Position numbers and translations under genes: made by a program. Under the pieces are notes generated by a model, which was not told where the DNA came from, searched no databases, and saw only the letters and a program-made list of their open reading frames with translations. Below are positions 33,919-43,347 of a stretch of DNA of 64,000 nucleotides, one piece after another (position 1 is the first letter of the stretch; every line of letters starts with the position of its first letter). This DNA is from Emiliania huxleyi CCMP1516 (lineage: Eukaryota > Haptophyta > Isochrysidales > Noelaerhabdaceae), in NCBI RefSeq assembly GCF_000372725.1, contig NW_005200081.1:85123-149122 (forward strand), read 5' to 3'.

Positions 33919-34020
33919 TTTGACCGTTTTCTTTCGTCGTTACATTTTTCTCCAAAGTACCTGGAGAGAGTAAGCAGTAAGAGCAGGAGACTCTCTCATA
34001 AATCAAGCGGGACGAGACTA

Positions 34021-35754
34021 TCATCGTTCTCTCCGCTGCCGCTCGCCGGAGGGCGCGTCGGTGCTGAGGCAGTACACCGCGGTCGCGGCGACCACCAGCA
34101 CGGCGCCGAGCAAGAAGCGCGGGCTGGGCGAGAATCGGAGCGAGGGCAGCAGCGCGGAGAGGGCCGAGGAGAGGAGGATGGAGAGCGATGTCGCGAAACC
34201 CTTGGCGATGTTGTCCGCGTGCTTGTGCACGACGCCGATGATCAAGCCGCCCGCGGCGACCTGCAGCACCACGAGCCACACGAGAGGGGTGAAGCCGGCG
34301 AAGAGGCCACGCTGCCGCACCGCCTCGGCGTCGAGCCAGCAGACGGAGCAAGCCCCGGCGGCGAGGGAGGCGAGACCGAGCTGGACGTTGCGCACCTGAG
34401 AAGAGAGGTAGAGGTAGAGGCAGAGGTGTGTGTGTGCACAGGCACAGAGAGGCCGAGGAGGAGCGCTGCGCACCGCCACGCTGACATGGGCGGTGCGCTT
34501 GACCCGCGCCTCGGTCCAGACGCCCGCCTGTGAACGAAACAAGGCGTGAGCACAGACAACGAAGGGCGGCGAGGCCTCGCTCCACAGCGCCCGCCAGCCC
34601 GCTCAGCACGGCTGCAGAGATGACAGCAACCACCCCGAGGTGGGGAGACCGGGCGGAGGCGGAGGCGGAGGCGGCGGAGGCCGAGGCGGCGGCGGCGGGG
34701 GGGGTGCGGCGGCGTAATGGCAGCAAAGCGGAGAGGGCGGCCCATGACGGGAGGCGGGAGGGCGGCGCCGGCGCTGCGGCGGGCGCGGGTTGGGGTGGCG
34801 CGTGCTGCGCACTTGTGACGAGCGCTACCTGCGCCATGGACACACCCGAGTGAGGGCGGGGATGCAGGGGAGAGAATACAGCGGAGCACCGCAGCGGCAT
34901 GCGTGCTCTCGAGGTGTGGACAGGGCACGGGTCCGTGTGCACTGCATCTGGGGAGTGCCCCGACGAACAGGACGAGCAGTGCGCCCCACCGGCGGGGAGA
35001 GAGGCGGCGGCCGAGCAGGAGCACGGAGAAGAGGGCGGCGGTGAGCAGCTTGAGCTGGTACAGCACCTGCCGGCGGCCTCGGGTCGTCTGCGGTCGTGTG
35101 TCTGCGGTCGTGTGTGCGGGGCCCCGGTCCTGGTCCCGGTCCCCGTTGTGGGGTGTGCTGCAACCCCTCGCGCCGCCCCAGTGTGCGTCTTCACAGCACC
35201 TGGTACGCCGCGGCGTCGAGGTGCGCGGCCGCGAGGTAGAGCAGGTTGTTTTGCACGAGGTAGATGAGCGCCGGAGGGAAGAGGGCGAGAGTGCCGCGCC
35301 AGTCAACCACGACCTGCCTCCAAAGGACTGACAGCGCCGCCTCGCCACCGCGCACCTGCTCGCGCAGCAGGATCGCCACGCTCACGCCGATCTTGAGCGC
35401 CTCGGCGCTAACGACGGCGGCAGAGGCCAGGAATCGAGGCTGGTGCGGCCGCCGCGCCGCCGCCATGGACACGATCTGGAAGGACGCCTGCACGGCGAGC
35501 GCGACGAGCGCACAGTCACGCGTCTTGACCGAGAGCGTCCTCAACTGCCACAGCTGCGGAGCGGGCAACGCTGGTGCCGGAGAGCTGTCGGCGGCCGGGT
35601 GTCTGTCTTTCCGCCTGACTTTTGAGCTGCCCGCGAGCACAGCCATGCCGTACTCTGGCTCGGATCTGAGACGGCCTGTCGTTGCAAGCTCGAGCCCGAG
35701 TCCAAAGTTGGGAAGTCGGCCGGGCGAGCGTGATGCGGCGCGTGCCGAAGGCAA
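34021..35754 (-). CDS. Nucleotide-sugar transporter, SLC35A (CMP-sialate/UDP-sugar) type
   Basis: Five exons: 35754-35200, 35066-34959, 34828-34595, 34527-34474 and 34395-34021. They join in frame to 441 aa (405 if the Met at 35646 is the start). A multi-pass Golgi membrane protein that exchanges a nucleotide sugar for the nucleoside monophosphate. Diagnostic stretches are VVSAEALKIGVSVAILL, FPPALIYLVQNNLLYLAAAH then LDAAAYQVLYQLKLLTAALF, SVLLLGRRLSPRRWGALLVL, VAVISAAVLSGLAGVWTEAR, VRNVQLGLASL, GLIIGVVHKHADNIAKGFAT and SILLSSALSALL. The AYQVLYQLKLLTAALF and VVHKHADNIAKGFAT blocks place it in SLC35A; which sugar is carried cannot be told. A Ser/Ala-rich linker in exon 3 is longer than usual. 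Introns 1, 3 and 4 show 7-12 bp direct repeats at the splice sites. Confidence 0.88.
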
Positions 35755-36115
35755 ATGAAGGTTTGCCGGCGAGCGAAAGCGGTGCGTGTGTACCTCCAGT
35801 ATCGTAGTTCGTCAGGGGCGGGGAACCCGCAATTTGAAATGCTCCGGCATCTCAAATTGCCCGATACGATCTCCATTTTAATTGAGATTGCCTCGAGCAT
35901 CCCAAGATGCATGAAGCAATTCAGGATGCGCGCGCATCCTGAATTGCTTCATGCATCTTGAATTGCTTCGTGCATCTTGGGATGCTCGAGGCAACCAAAG
36001 ATGTCCACGACATCCCTGATTGAGCCATTACATCCTGAGATGCTGGCCGGAGGGCGCTGCATCTCAGGATGGCTGAATTGGCGTCGCCATCCCCGAGATG
36101 TGGCAAGCATTTTCA
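35755..36115. repeat. Cluster of long inverted repeats (hairpins)
   Basis: A 58-bp perfect palindrome at 35903-35960, centred on GCGC. Its left side also pairs, with one mismatch, with 35960-35992 (33-bp arms from 35890). A 14-bp stem with one mismatch lies at 35829-35842/35847-35860, and a perfect 13-bp stem at 36031-36043/36059-36071. The stems share words such as GCATCTCA and CAATTTGA. No protein-coding signal. Confidence 0.9.
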
Positions 36116-36299
36116 AATGGATATTTTAACCTCAGATAAATAAGACAATCCAGAATGCGCGCGATGTGCGACGAGGCCTAATAGTCCGCAGCGCCCCCAA
36201 TGGTGCGCCGCATGGAGGGCGAGCTCTCCCTCTCCCTCGATCGTCTCGCCCTCCCTCACTGGTGTGTTCATTGGGTGGGGGGGGTCATAACAAACACGG

Positions 36300-36600
36300 T
36301 ACGAGGAGTCTGGGGGGTACTTGAGGGGAGGGGGGAGGGGAGGGGAGGGGGAGGAGTCTGGGTGCACTTGCCTAAGGTTCTTGCCCTCAAATTGCAAAAG
36401 ATATGCAGTCATTCCCCATTCCCCGAGGCAGGAGGAGTGGAGGAGGAGATGCAGAAGGAGTAGGAGGGAGGGGAGAGGGAAGGGGTGGGGGGAGGAGTCT
36501 GGGGGGTACTTGAGGGGAGGGGGGAGGAGTCTGGGTGGTGCACTTGCCTAAGGTTCTTGCCCTCATAAATTGCAAAAGATATGCAGTCATGCCCCGAATA
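36300..36600. repeat. Imperfect tandem duplication, G-rich plus AT segment
   Basis: Two units of about 175 bp. Each carries a GAGGAGTCTGG-type G-rich part, then TGCACTTGCCTAAGGTTCTT and a CAAAAGATATGCAGTCAT segment (36365-36412 and 36540-36590). Confidence 0.8.
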
Positions 36601-36830
36601 CACATAATGCAACATATAATGCAACGAAATGCAATCACGCGCAAAATGCAGAAAATGCAAATATTGCATAATGCGACGAAATGCAATCACGCGCAAAATG
36701 CAACGAATGCAAATAATGCATAATGCAACGAAATGCAATCAGCGAACGCAGTTGTAATGCAGTTGTAATGCAGGTGAATGCATGCGAATGCAAAAAATGC
36801 AAAAAACGCAATGCATGGGCAAAAACCACA
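36590..36830. repeat. ATGCA-rich satellite
   Basis: More than twenty ATGCA words in about 240 bp, with longer near-repeats around ACGAAATGCAATCACGCGCA (36620-36660, 36670-36705). AT-rich against the background. Confidence 0.85.
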
Positions 36831-36865
36831 CGCATTTTTGGGCAAGAACCACACTTACCCCGACT

Positions 36866-37170
36866 ATGGAGGACCCGTCACCAGACGACGCAGGGCAGAA
36901 GACGGTGAGGCAGAGCAGACGCGCAGGGCGAGACGAGGGAGGGAGCAGGATGTTGCGGAGATCAGCAGGAGGATGTACGACGAGATTAGGAGCAGCAGGG
37001 ACCCGAGGGGCCATGTGGAAGACGGCTAGTGCTAGTCCCCCATCGGGAGGACGACCCCGGCTAGTCGCCGACCACACCCACAAAGAACCCTGCACAAAGA
37101 CCGCAGGGCGGGGACCTGTTCCTTTTTACCCATCTCCTAGTAGAGGTGTCCGTTTTTATTTATTTATTTA
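36866..37170 (+). mobile_element. 3' end of a second LINE family (5'-truncated)
   Basis: Closely matches 54034-54362, including the last codons, the GACGACCCCGGCTAGTCGCC segment and a TTTA-repeat tail. Only about 300 bp of the 3' end is present. Confidence 0.85.
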
Positions 37171-37592
37171 CACTCGTGTGTGGGCCCTTTCTTGGGGCCG
37201 CGCCTGCGGCGCGCCGTGGTTTCTTAGATTTTTGCGGAAATCGCTCGGCGTGGTTTCTTAATGGTAAGGTCTCTTAATGCCCGCAACAGACTGTAGCACA
37301 GTGTCAGTGACTCAGTGTGTGAGTCCACCTTGTCGCGGCGCGCTTGTCACATGAACACATGTTCACAGCACACAGGTAAAACGTAAAAGTAACAAGTATG
37401 GCGCTGACTTCCTAATCCGCTAATGTTACGGCAGTATAGCCAGCCATTCGTTGCGTACGGATACTTTATACCCTACTTGCCCCTGTCCCCTGAAGAACTC
37501 GTCGTGCACGTAGGGCGAACTAGTAGTCTCTCTCTCCTGACTCACACGGAACACTAGTACCGGGTAGTGATTCACTAGGCTCTAGGGCGACT
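37171..37592. other. Intergenic
   Basis: No gene seen. Lower GC than the surroundings. The phrase GTGGTTTCTTA occurs twice (37219, 37250). Confidence 0.4.
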
Positions 37593-37798
37593 CTAGGGCG
37601 ATCTGGACGTAGACTCCGCGTGTAAGCAGACCCGCTGGTGTTTGTTCTCGCCGTGCGGGTGGCAGGCGTAGCCGAGCTGCTTCAGGTAGTGGCTCGGGTC
37701 GCCATGCTTCTCGAGGCGGACGCCAACCTAACGGGAAGCAGGAGCCCCACAGCGTTCAAAACACAAGCCGCTTTTGGTGAGCTGTTTGTCTCTCGGTG

Positions 37799-37843
<45 letters not shown>

Positions 37844-38422
37844 GTGCGTGCCAACCTCCTCGTACCCGATGACCGGTCGGTCCCGGCCGATGGTCTGCAG
37901 CAGCCCGAGCAGCACCTCGTACTGGAACTGCGCGCCAGCCACGTCGACCTTTATGACGGCGACGCGCTCCTCCGTGGGGATAAGCTCGTCGAGAGGTAAC
38001 AGGGGTGCCACGGTGTTGGCCTGCCACAGCAGGTAGCCGTCGCCTGGATCGGCGAGCTGCAGCCGCACCACGGACCCATTGCTCATCACCGCAGTGTATC
38101 GCGATGGCGCGCTGCGGATGGCGCCGCTGCTCGCGCACACGTGCAGCAGAGTCGCGTTCGGGTGCTCCCCGACTGCAGTGCTTCGCAGCTCGTTGTATGC
38201 GGCTTCGAGGCACGCCACCCCCACGACGCGCCAGCCGTCCTTGAGCGCAGCCATCACCTCGCAGCCGTTGGCACCCACGTCGAGAACTGCGCCGCGCCTC
38301 GCCGACGACATGGCGTGGCGGAGCAGTGGATACATGAACTGCGGGCATTGCCCACTTTCGCTGCTGGCCTTGCCGGCGGCGAGCGCGGCGAGGAGCGGCA
38401 GCAGAAAGCAGCGAAGCCTCAT
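37593..38422 (-). CDS. FkbM-family methyltransferase, secretory pathway
   Basis: Two exons, 38422-37856 and 37727-37593, joined in frame to 233 aa. The chosen Met gives MRLRCFLLPLLAALAAGKAS, a signal peptide or type II anchor. The SAM-binding motif I is AVLDVGANGCEV, followed by the acidic/aromatic region around CLEAAYNELRS. The FkbM-type late motif is VAVIKVDVAGAQFQYEVLLG followed by a glycine-rich turn and GYEEVGVRLEKHGDPSHYLK. FkbM enzymes O-methylate sugars or polyketides, so a role in methylating surface glycans is plausible but not shown. The intron is 128 bp, starts with GT and is mostly a (CACG)n repeat; an 8-bp direct repeat (AGGTTGGC) surrounds its ends. The frame extends upstream to 38476, giving a less signal-like start. 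Confidence 0.82.
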
Positions 38423-38544
38423 CCTCGGCCAGATGGGGCCGTCGATTTCTTTTGTACCGAAAGGGATTTCTTTCACCCACTTTCAGCCCGAGTGAGATTT
38501 TCTTTTGCGGTCTGCGCCGACGGTGCGGCTAAAGACAGTCTAAC

Positions 38545-40069
38545 TGTTGGAGAGTCTGAACTCAAACCTACTTCCTGACCGTAGCCTGACCGTCCTTGTG
38601 TAACCGTGTCTCATGTTTGGTTTGTCCTGCCGCGCACATTGTCATGCTGTTGGGTTTCTCCTGCCGCGCACATTGTCATCGACTTGTATCCGACTTGGTG
38701 GTTGTGGTGATGTAGCGATGGTGTGGGTCTCTAGTGACCTATACAGCTCCTCCGTGTTCCGTCTCCTGACATGGTACCGACCGGTGAGTGCACGGAGTGA
38801 GCAGTGCGGCACTGAGGCCGACATGAGAGCTGGTGCGGCACACAAGCGAGATGTGTTGCCGCACAGCATTTCCGGCTTACGCTCGATACGTTGGCTGGCA
38901 CCATGGGCACCTGCGCGAGCCGTGGTGATTGGCTGGGCACAGAGGCTCGGCGCACGGTGGCACAGCGGCCGCCAACTGCTTGGCTCGGAGGCTGAGCAGA
39001 ATGAGAACAACCGCAACATCAACTTGTGTGCTTGCGGATCTTCTGCGACAGAGCGCATCTCCGCCAGCACTGCGGCTGTGTGGACACGAGTATCCCCTCT
39101 TGCTTCTCCTTACCGGTCCGTTCTCCTCGCCTACGGACCACCATCGCAGCTGCTGCCTCCGCTACCAGCTCTCGGGCTGCTGCAACGGCAGTTACAGCAA
39201 AGATCTCGCACCGAATGTGGACCCTGCCTTTCGCCGCCGCTACTTCCGACGTCGCCGCTCGACACGACCGGAGCTGTACGCGATGAACACGCGACGATCA
39301 ACACGCCCTCTCTGCCTTGTGTGGCGATTACCACGTCGTGGGGGAGTGTTGGGCATCTGTTCGACGTGGCAATGCCACTCTACCTCATTGCTGTCTCTTC
39401 CTCGTCTGATGCGCTCATCAACGTCAACGCGGCGAGGCGTCCCAACGGCCCAGTCGCCGCGCAGCAACGGGGCGCCCCCGCTGCCGCTCCCGCGCCCGCC
39501 GCTCCCGCCGCGCCCGCTCAAGCCGCCGCCCCGCGACGCTCAGCCCGGATTGCAGCTCGCGGCGCGCCATGACCGAGCTCCACAACGAGCTCCTGTTCAT
39601 TATCTCCCCTTTCTCTCTCTCCGCCCACTCGGCCGCGCTTTGACCCCTTCACTGGATCATCTTAGCGCGCAAGTCTTGCCAACAAGCAAGACCATCCTTC
39701 GCGAAGACGCAAGGTTGGACGCTTAGCCAGCCCCGCGAGACGCCGGCGGGTAACCGGCATACCTACGCTCAGACACATTCACACTCTGCTGTTGTTGTCT
39801 GCCGCATCCTCATTCATGAAGACTGCGGAGACAATGGGGGAGTGTTGGAGAGTGTGAACTCAAACCTACTTCCTGACCGTAGCCTGACCGTCCTTGTGTA
39901 ACCGTGTCTCATGTTTGGTTTGTCCTGCCGCGCACATTGTCATGCTGTTGGGTTTCTCCTGCCGCGCACATTGTCATCGACTTGTATCCGACTTGGTGGT
40001 TGTGGTGATGTAGCGATGGTGTGGGTCTCTAGTGACCTATACAGCTCCTCCGTGTTCCGTCTCCTGACA
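38545..40069. mobile_element. Short LTR retrotransposon-like element (TRIM/LARD-like), fossil
   Basis: Two 227-bp terminal repeats (38545-38771 and 39843-40069) start TG and end CA, and are nearly identical. A 5-bp target duplication CTAAC lies at 38540-38544 and 40070-40074. A primer-binding-site-like TGGTACCGACC follows the left repeat and a purine-rich tract precedes the right one. The interior is only 1.07 kb with no recognisable gag, protease, RT or integrase, so it is non-autonomous. The near-identity of the repeats suggests a recent insertion. Copia-like features (Met-tRNA-type primer site) are suggestive only. Confidence 0.9.
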
Positions 40070-40079
40070 CTAACGCCCT

Positions 40080-40939
40080 ATGAGGGACGCAGCGGCACTT
40101 TCGCGGCGTCTCATCGGGACAGGACTGGCTTCCGTCGCCCGCCGCAGCCCGTCGCGTCCTCCCATCTCGCGCCTTGCGCGTCTGTCGGTTTGTTCCGTCG
40201 CCAGAGTGCCAACTGCTGAGGACGTGCGCGCCTATTCGCCGAGTGAGCTGGAGGCGGCGCGGCTGCAGCTCGTGGCGGCGCTCGACGGGGCCGAGCACTC
40301 TCTCGCCAGTGACTTCTCTGTTGAGGCGGCGCAGCAGCGGACCCACCTGGCGAGGGTTTTGGCGATGACCCTCCTCCGGCTGGGCAGCCCGCTGGACGCG
40401 GAGCAAACCATCGTCGACGCGCTCGGCGTGCCGCGCGGAGTCACGGGCGGCGAGGCGGCGCGGTGGTGCAGGGCGCGCGGTGGAGACGCGGGCTGCTCCT
40501 CCGAGGAGAAGAGTTGCGAGCCTGTCCGGCCTCTCCCAGTGCCGGCTCTAATCTGGCAGCGCTTCGTAGGCGCCGCTCGAAATGGCCTTCCTGCTGGGGG
40601 TGTGCTACCAAAAGAGCGGCCGCACACGCGAGGCGCTGGCCGCCTTTGAGGAGGTCCTGCGCGAGAGCGAGGGCCATTGGCGCGCCCGCTACCACACAGC
40701 TCTGCTCGCCATCGGCGGCGGCAGGCGGGCGGGCGCCGAGGGGAGGCGGGCCACCGCACCGTCGCCCTCACCCTCCGCGTCGCCCTCCCCTCTCTTGCAG
40801 GCACGACGAAGGCGAGGCGGCGCTGAGGCGCGTGCTCGCCTGCCAGCCGGAGCACGCAGGCTCCCTCTCGCTCCTCGCGCGGCTGGAGGAGCGGCAGAGG
40901 GCGCTGCGGAATGAGCTGCAAGTGCCTGCATGCCGGTGA
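40080..40939 (+). CDS. TPR-repeat protein, probably mitochondrial
   Basis: Three exons, 40080-40418, 40570-40724 and 40801-40939, joined in frame to 210 aa through two GC-AG introns. The N-terminus (MRDAAALSRRLIGTGLASVA then RRSPSRPPISRLAR) is Arg/Ser-rich without acids, like a mitochondrial presequence. The C-terminal half holds tetratricopeptide helices: MAFLLGVCYQKSGRTREALA followed by AFEEVLRESEGHWRARYHTA, and EGEAALRRVLACQPEHAGSL followed by LARLEERQRA. TPRs mediate protein binding; no more specific family is recognised. The start codon lies 5 bases after the target duplication of the LTR element, so the native promoter has been displaced by 1.5 kb or the element now supplies it. Confidence 0.65.
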
Positions 40940-42710
40940 CGCTGACGGGGCGGTAGCCCTGCGGTATTGCCTTGTGTGCTTGTGTGGAGAAAGCGTGTGG
41001 TTGTGCCGTGTCAGACTCAGTATTTTCGTTCTCCGGTTCTGCGAGACGTATCGTCAGGTACGTTCTGATAGGAAGTGTTTCGCAGCTACTACTACTATCG
41101 AGGCGCGTGGGACCTTGAGCTTGAGACACAGTCGTAGAGACTAGAGTCGAGCACCTGGGGACTGGGGTCTGGTGTCGAGGCACGAGGGGTGTCGAGGGGT
41201 GTCGAGGGGTGTCGAGGGGTGTCGAGGCGTAGGCCTGTTTAACATTAACTATAACTTTGGGCCTAACAGTTGCGCTAGTGTTGGCTGAAATCCTGAACGT
41301 TGTTCAAGTGTTCACCACAGCCCATGCTGTTACTGTTTGTTATTGTTGTTACCGTTGTTCGCGGCCAGCAAGCAGAAAATGGCAAAACCCCCGGGTAAAA
41401 CCCGAAAATAACCTGGGGTTTTCCGGGTATTTTCGGGTATTACCCGCACTGGACGCTGAGATCGTCGTGGGTCACTGCCAGGCCTTCCTTATTGTTGTTC
41501 AGCCGGCCTAACGTTAGCTACTGTTGTTGGGGAGCCCAACTGTTGTTCTGTTGTTACTGTTAACACTAGCAACACTGTTCAGCTCCCAACGTTAAACAGC
41601 TCTAGTCGAGGGGTGTCGAGTTGGTCGAGTTGGCGTGGGGTGTCGACACGAGGTGTCGAGTCGGTGTCGAGGTTTGGTGTCGAGGTGTCGAGGCCAGGGC
41701 TCAGATGTCTCTGCGGCCGCCCGGCGGAGCTCTCTGCACAGCGGGCCCTCCTCGCCGCCTTCGCTGCCGCTGCATCGCTGTCGGCTCGTCATGTCTGTCT
41801 AGGGTCATTGGGGGCGTGCCGTTGCTGTTCTCTCTCTCTCTCTCTCCCGGGGTCCCAGCTCCAGCTCCAACCTGCCGTGTGTCGGGACTTCGCCCCCTCG
41901 GCTCCCCCCCCCCCCCCCCTCCGCTGAACTGCATGCTCGTGCACGTTCTCGCCTTGTCCCAGGAGCCTCGACCCCTTCGTGTGTTGGGTCCGAGGCTCCG
42001 AGGCCCCGGGCCCCGGCGCGAACGCTCGAGCGGTCGAGGAGTCCGAGGTAAGGTAAGGTAAGGTAAACGTCTCCACACACACAAGGTGGTGAGGCAAGGG
42101 GGGGCGACCCTCGCATCTCCACGCCCGGACACGGGCAGGAGCCCCCCGGCATTCAAAGTGCAAGCACCGGCCCGGTGCCGTGGGTGAGCAACCTGCACCT
42201 CACTCCCTCCCTCCCAGACACAACCCGCACACAACCCCCACAGCGTGGACGACTACGTGTTCAGAAACACCAAGCAGCGAGGGGTGAAGGGGTAAGGGGC
42301 TGTGAGGGGCAGAATCTTCATCCGGCTTATCTGTGACTACTCCATCTAGCCTGGGGGGTCGGAGGAGGGGAGGGCAGAAGGGGTAAGATATGGGTGAGGC
42401 CAGCTAGTCGGACACCCTCCGTTTCCGGATAGGGAGCCAGCCAGAGATCGCTTCAAGTAGTGAGAGGGGTCAAAACGTGGCGACCTATATAGCATAAAAA
42501 TATAATAAAAAACCGGGGGAATTAGACACCACAGATACGCACACACCGACGCCCGAAGTGCCAAGAAGGACGTCATTAGTACGAAACCTCAGAAGGCCAT
42601 GGGCGCCGAGGGAACATTCCCCCGAGAGGACAAATAAAGCAAAAATAAAAAGTCGACGCACCCCCTCCTTGCGCAGTGACCCTCGCTAAGTGTCGCCGTC
42701 TCGGGGCACG
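40940..42710. other. Intergenic, minisatellites and low complexity
   Basis: GGTGTCGAGG arrays at 41169-41231 and 41605-41693. The second ends in CCAGGGCTCAG (41694-41704), one terminus of the TIR family seen at 8.7 and 32.6 kb; its partner end is not found. An 11-bp hairpin (ACCCGAAAATA/TATTTTCGGGT) lies near 41401-41440. No gene seen. Confidence 0.5.
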
Positions 42711-43325
42711 CTATCCTGCGCAGGCAGGGCAAGCGGGGGCGGGGGGCACTCCCATCTCTCCTGTGTACGGGTGGTGACTGTCTCCAGTCTCGGAGGGGGG
42801 CAAGAAGGTAAGAATATCTAATTTTTTCTTCAGCTCGATCTCGATGGTCGCGTAGCCAGTCCTTATCAGCCTGACCTGCGACGCACCGAACAACCGTGCG
42901 ACACACACCGCGCCCTCCAGTTGCACGCGATCGGAGCGATTCCAGGGTCCGCTGCGCATCTCTCCGGCGGCACGACGGTGGCCGGCGCTTGCGCGCCAGC
43001 CCCGTCCGCCGCCGGTTCCGCGGCCGCGGTCCCTTTCATAGCTACGCGCGCGCATTGGATTCCACGGGGCGTCTTTGATATGTTGTAAAGCCGTACGAGG
43101 AGTGCAAAAGCGAAAAGGGGAGAAAGCACTAGCAGGCATCCGCTTAACCGTAAATGGGATCCTAAGTCCTATGGCCGGCGTAGCACCTAGCACCTTTTTA
43201 TGAGTTATGTCTCTCGCGTTCTGGCTCTCTCTCTCGTCTCTGTCTCTCGCGCCCACCGTCAGTATCTTTGCCAGCCAACGGTAGCCTCTGCAAGCCACCC
43301 CCAAGCCCGGCGCGTCACCACCCAC
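42711..43325 (-). CDS. Hypothetical ORF, doubtful
   Basis: A 204-codon minus-strand frame with a plausible C-terminal half (ASQVRLIRTGYATIEIELKK, LDILTFLPPSETGDSHHPYT, ending VPPAPACPACAG). The first half is Arg-rich and of mixed quality. No family recognised and no splice logic found. It could be a transposon remnant or an exon. Confidence 0.2.
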   Translation of the reverse strand: MGGDAPGLGVACRGYRWLAKILTVGARDRDERESQNARDITHKKVLGATPAIGLRIPFTVKRMPASAFSPFRFCTPRTALQHIKDAPWNPMRARSYERDRGRGTGGGRGWRASAGHRRAAGEMRSGPWNRSDRVQLEGAVCVARLFGASQVRLIRTGYATIEIELKKKLDILTFLPPSETGDSHHPYTGEMGVPPAPACPACAG

Positions 43326-43347
43326 ACCGCCGCGCGCACCCGCGGGG

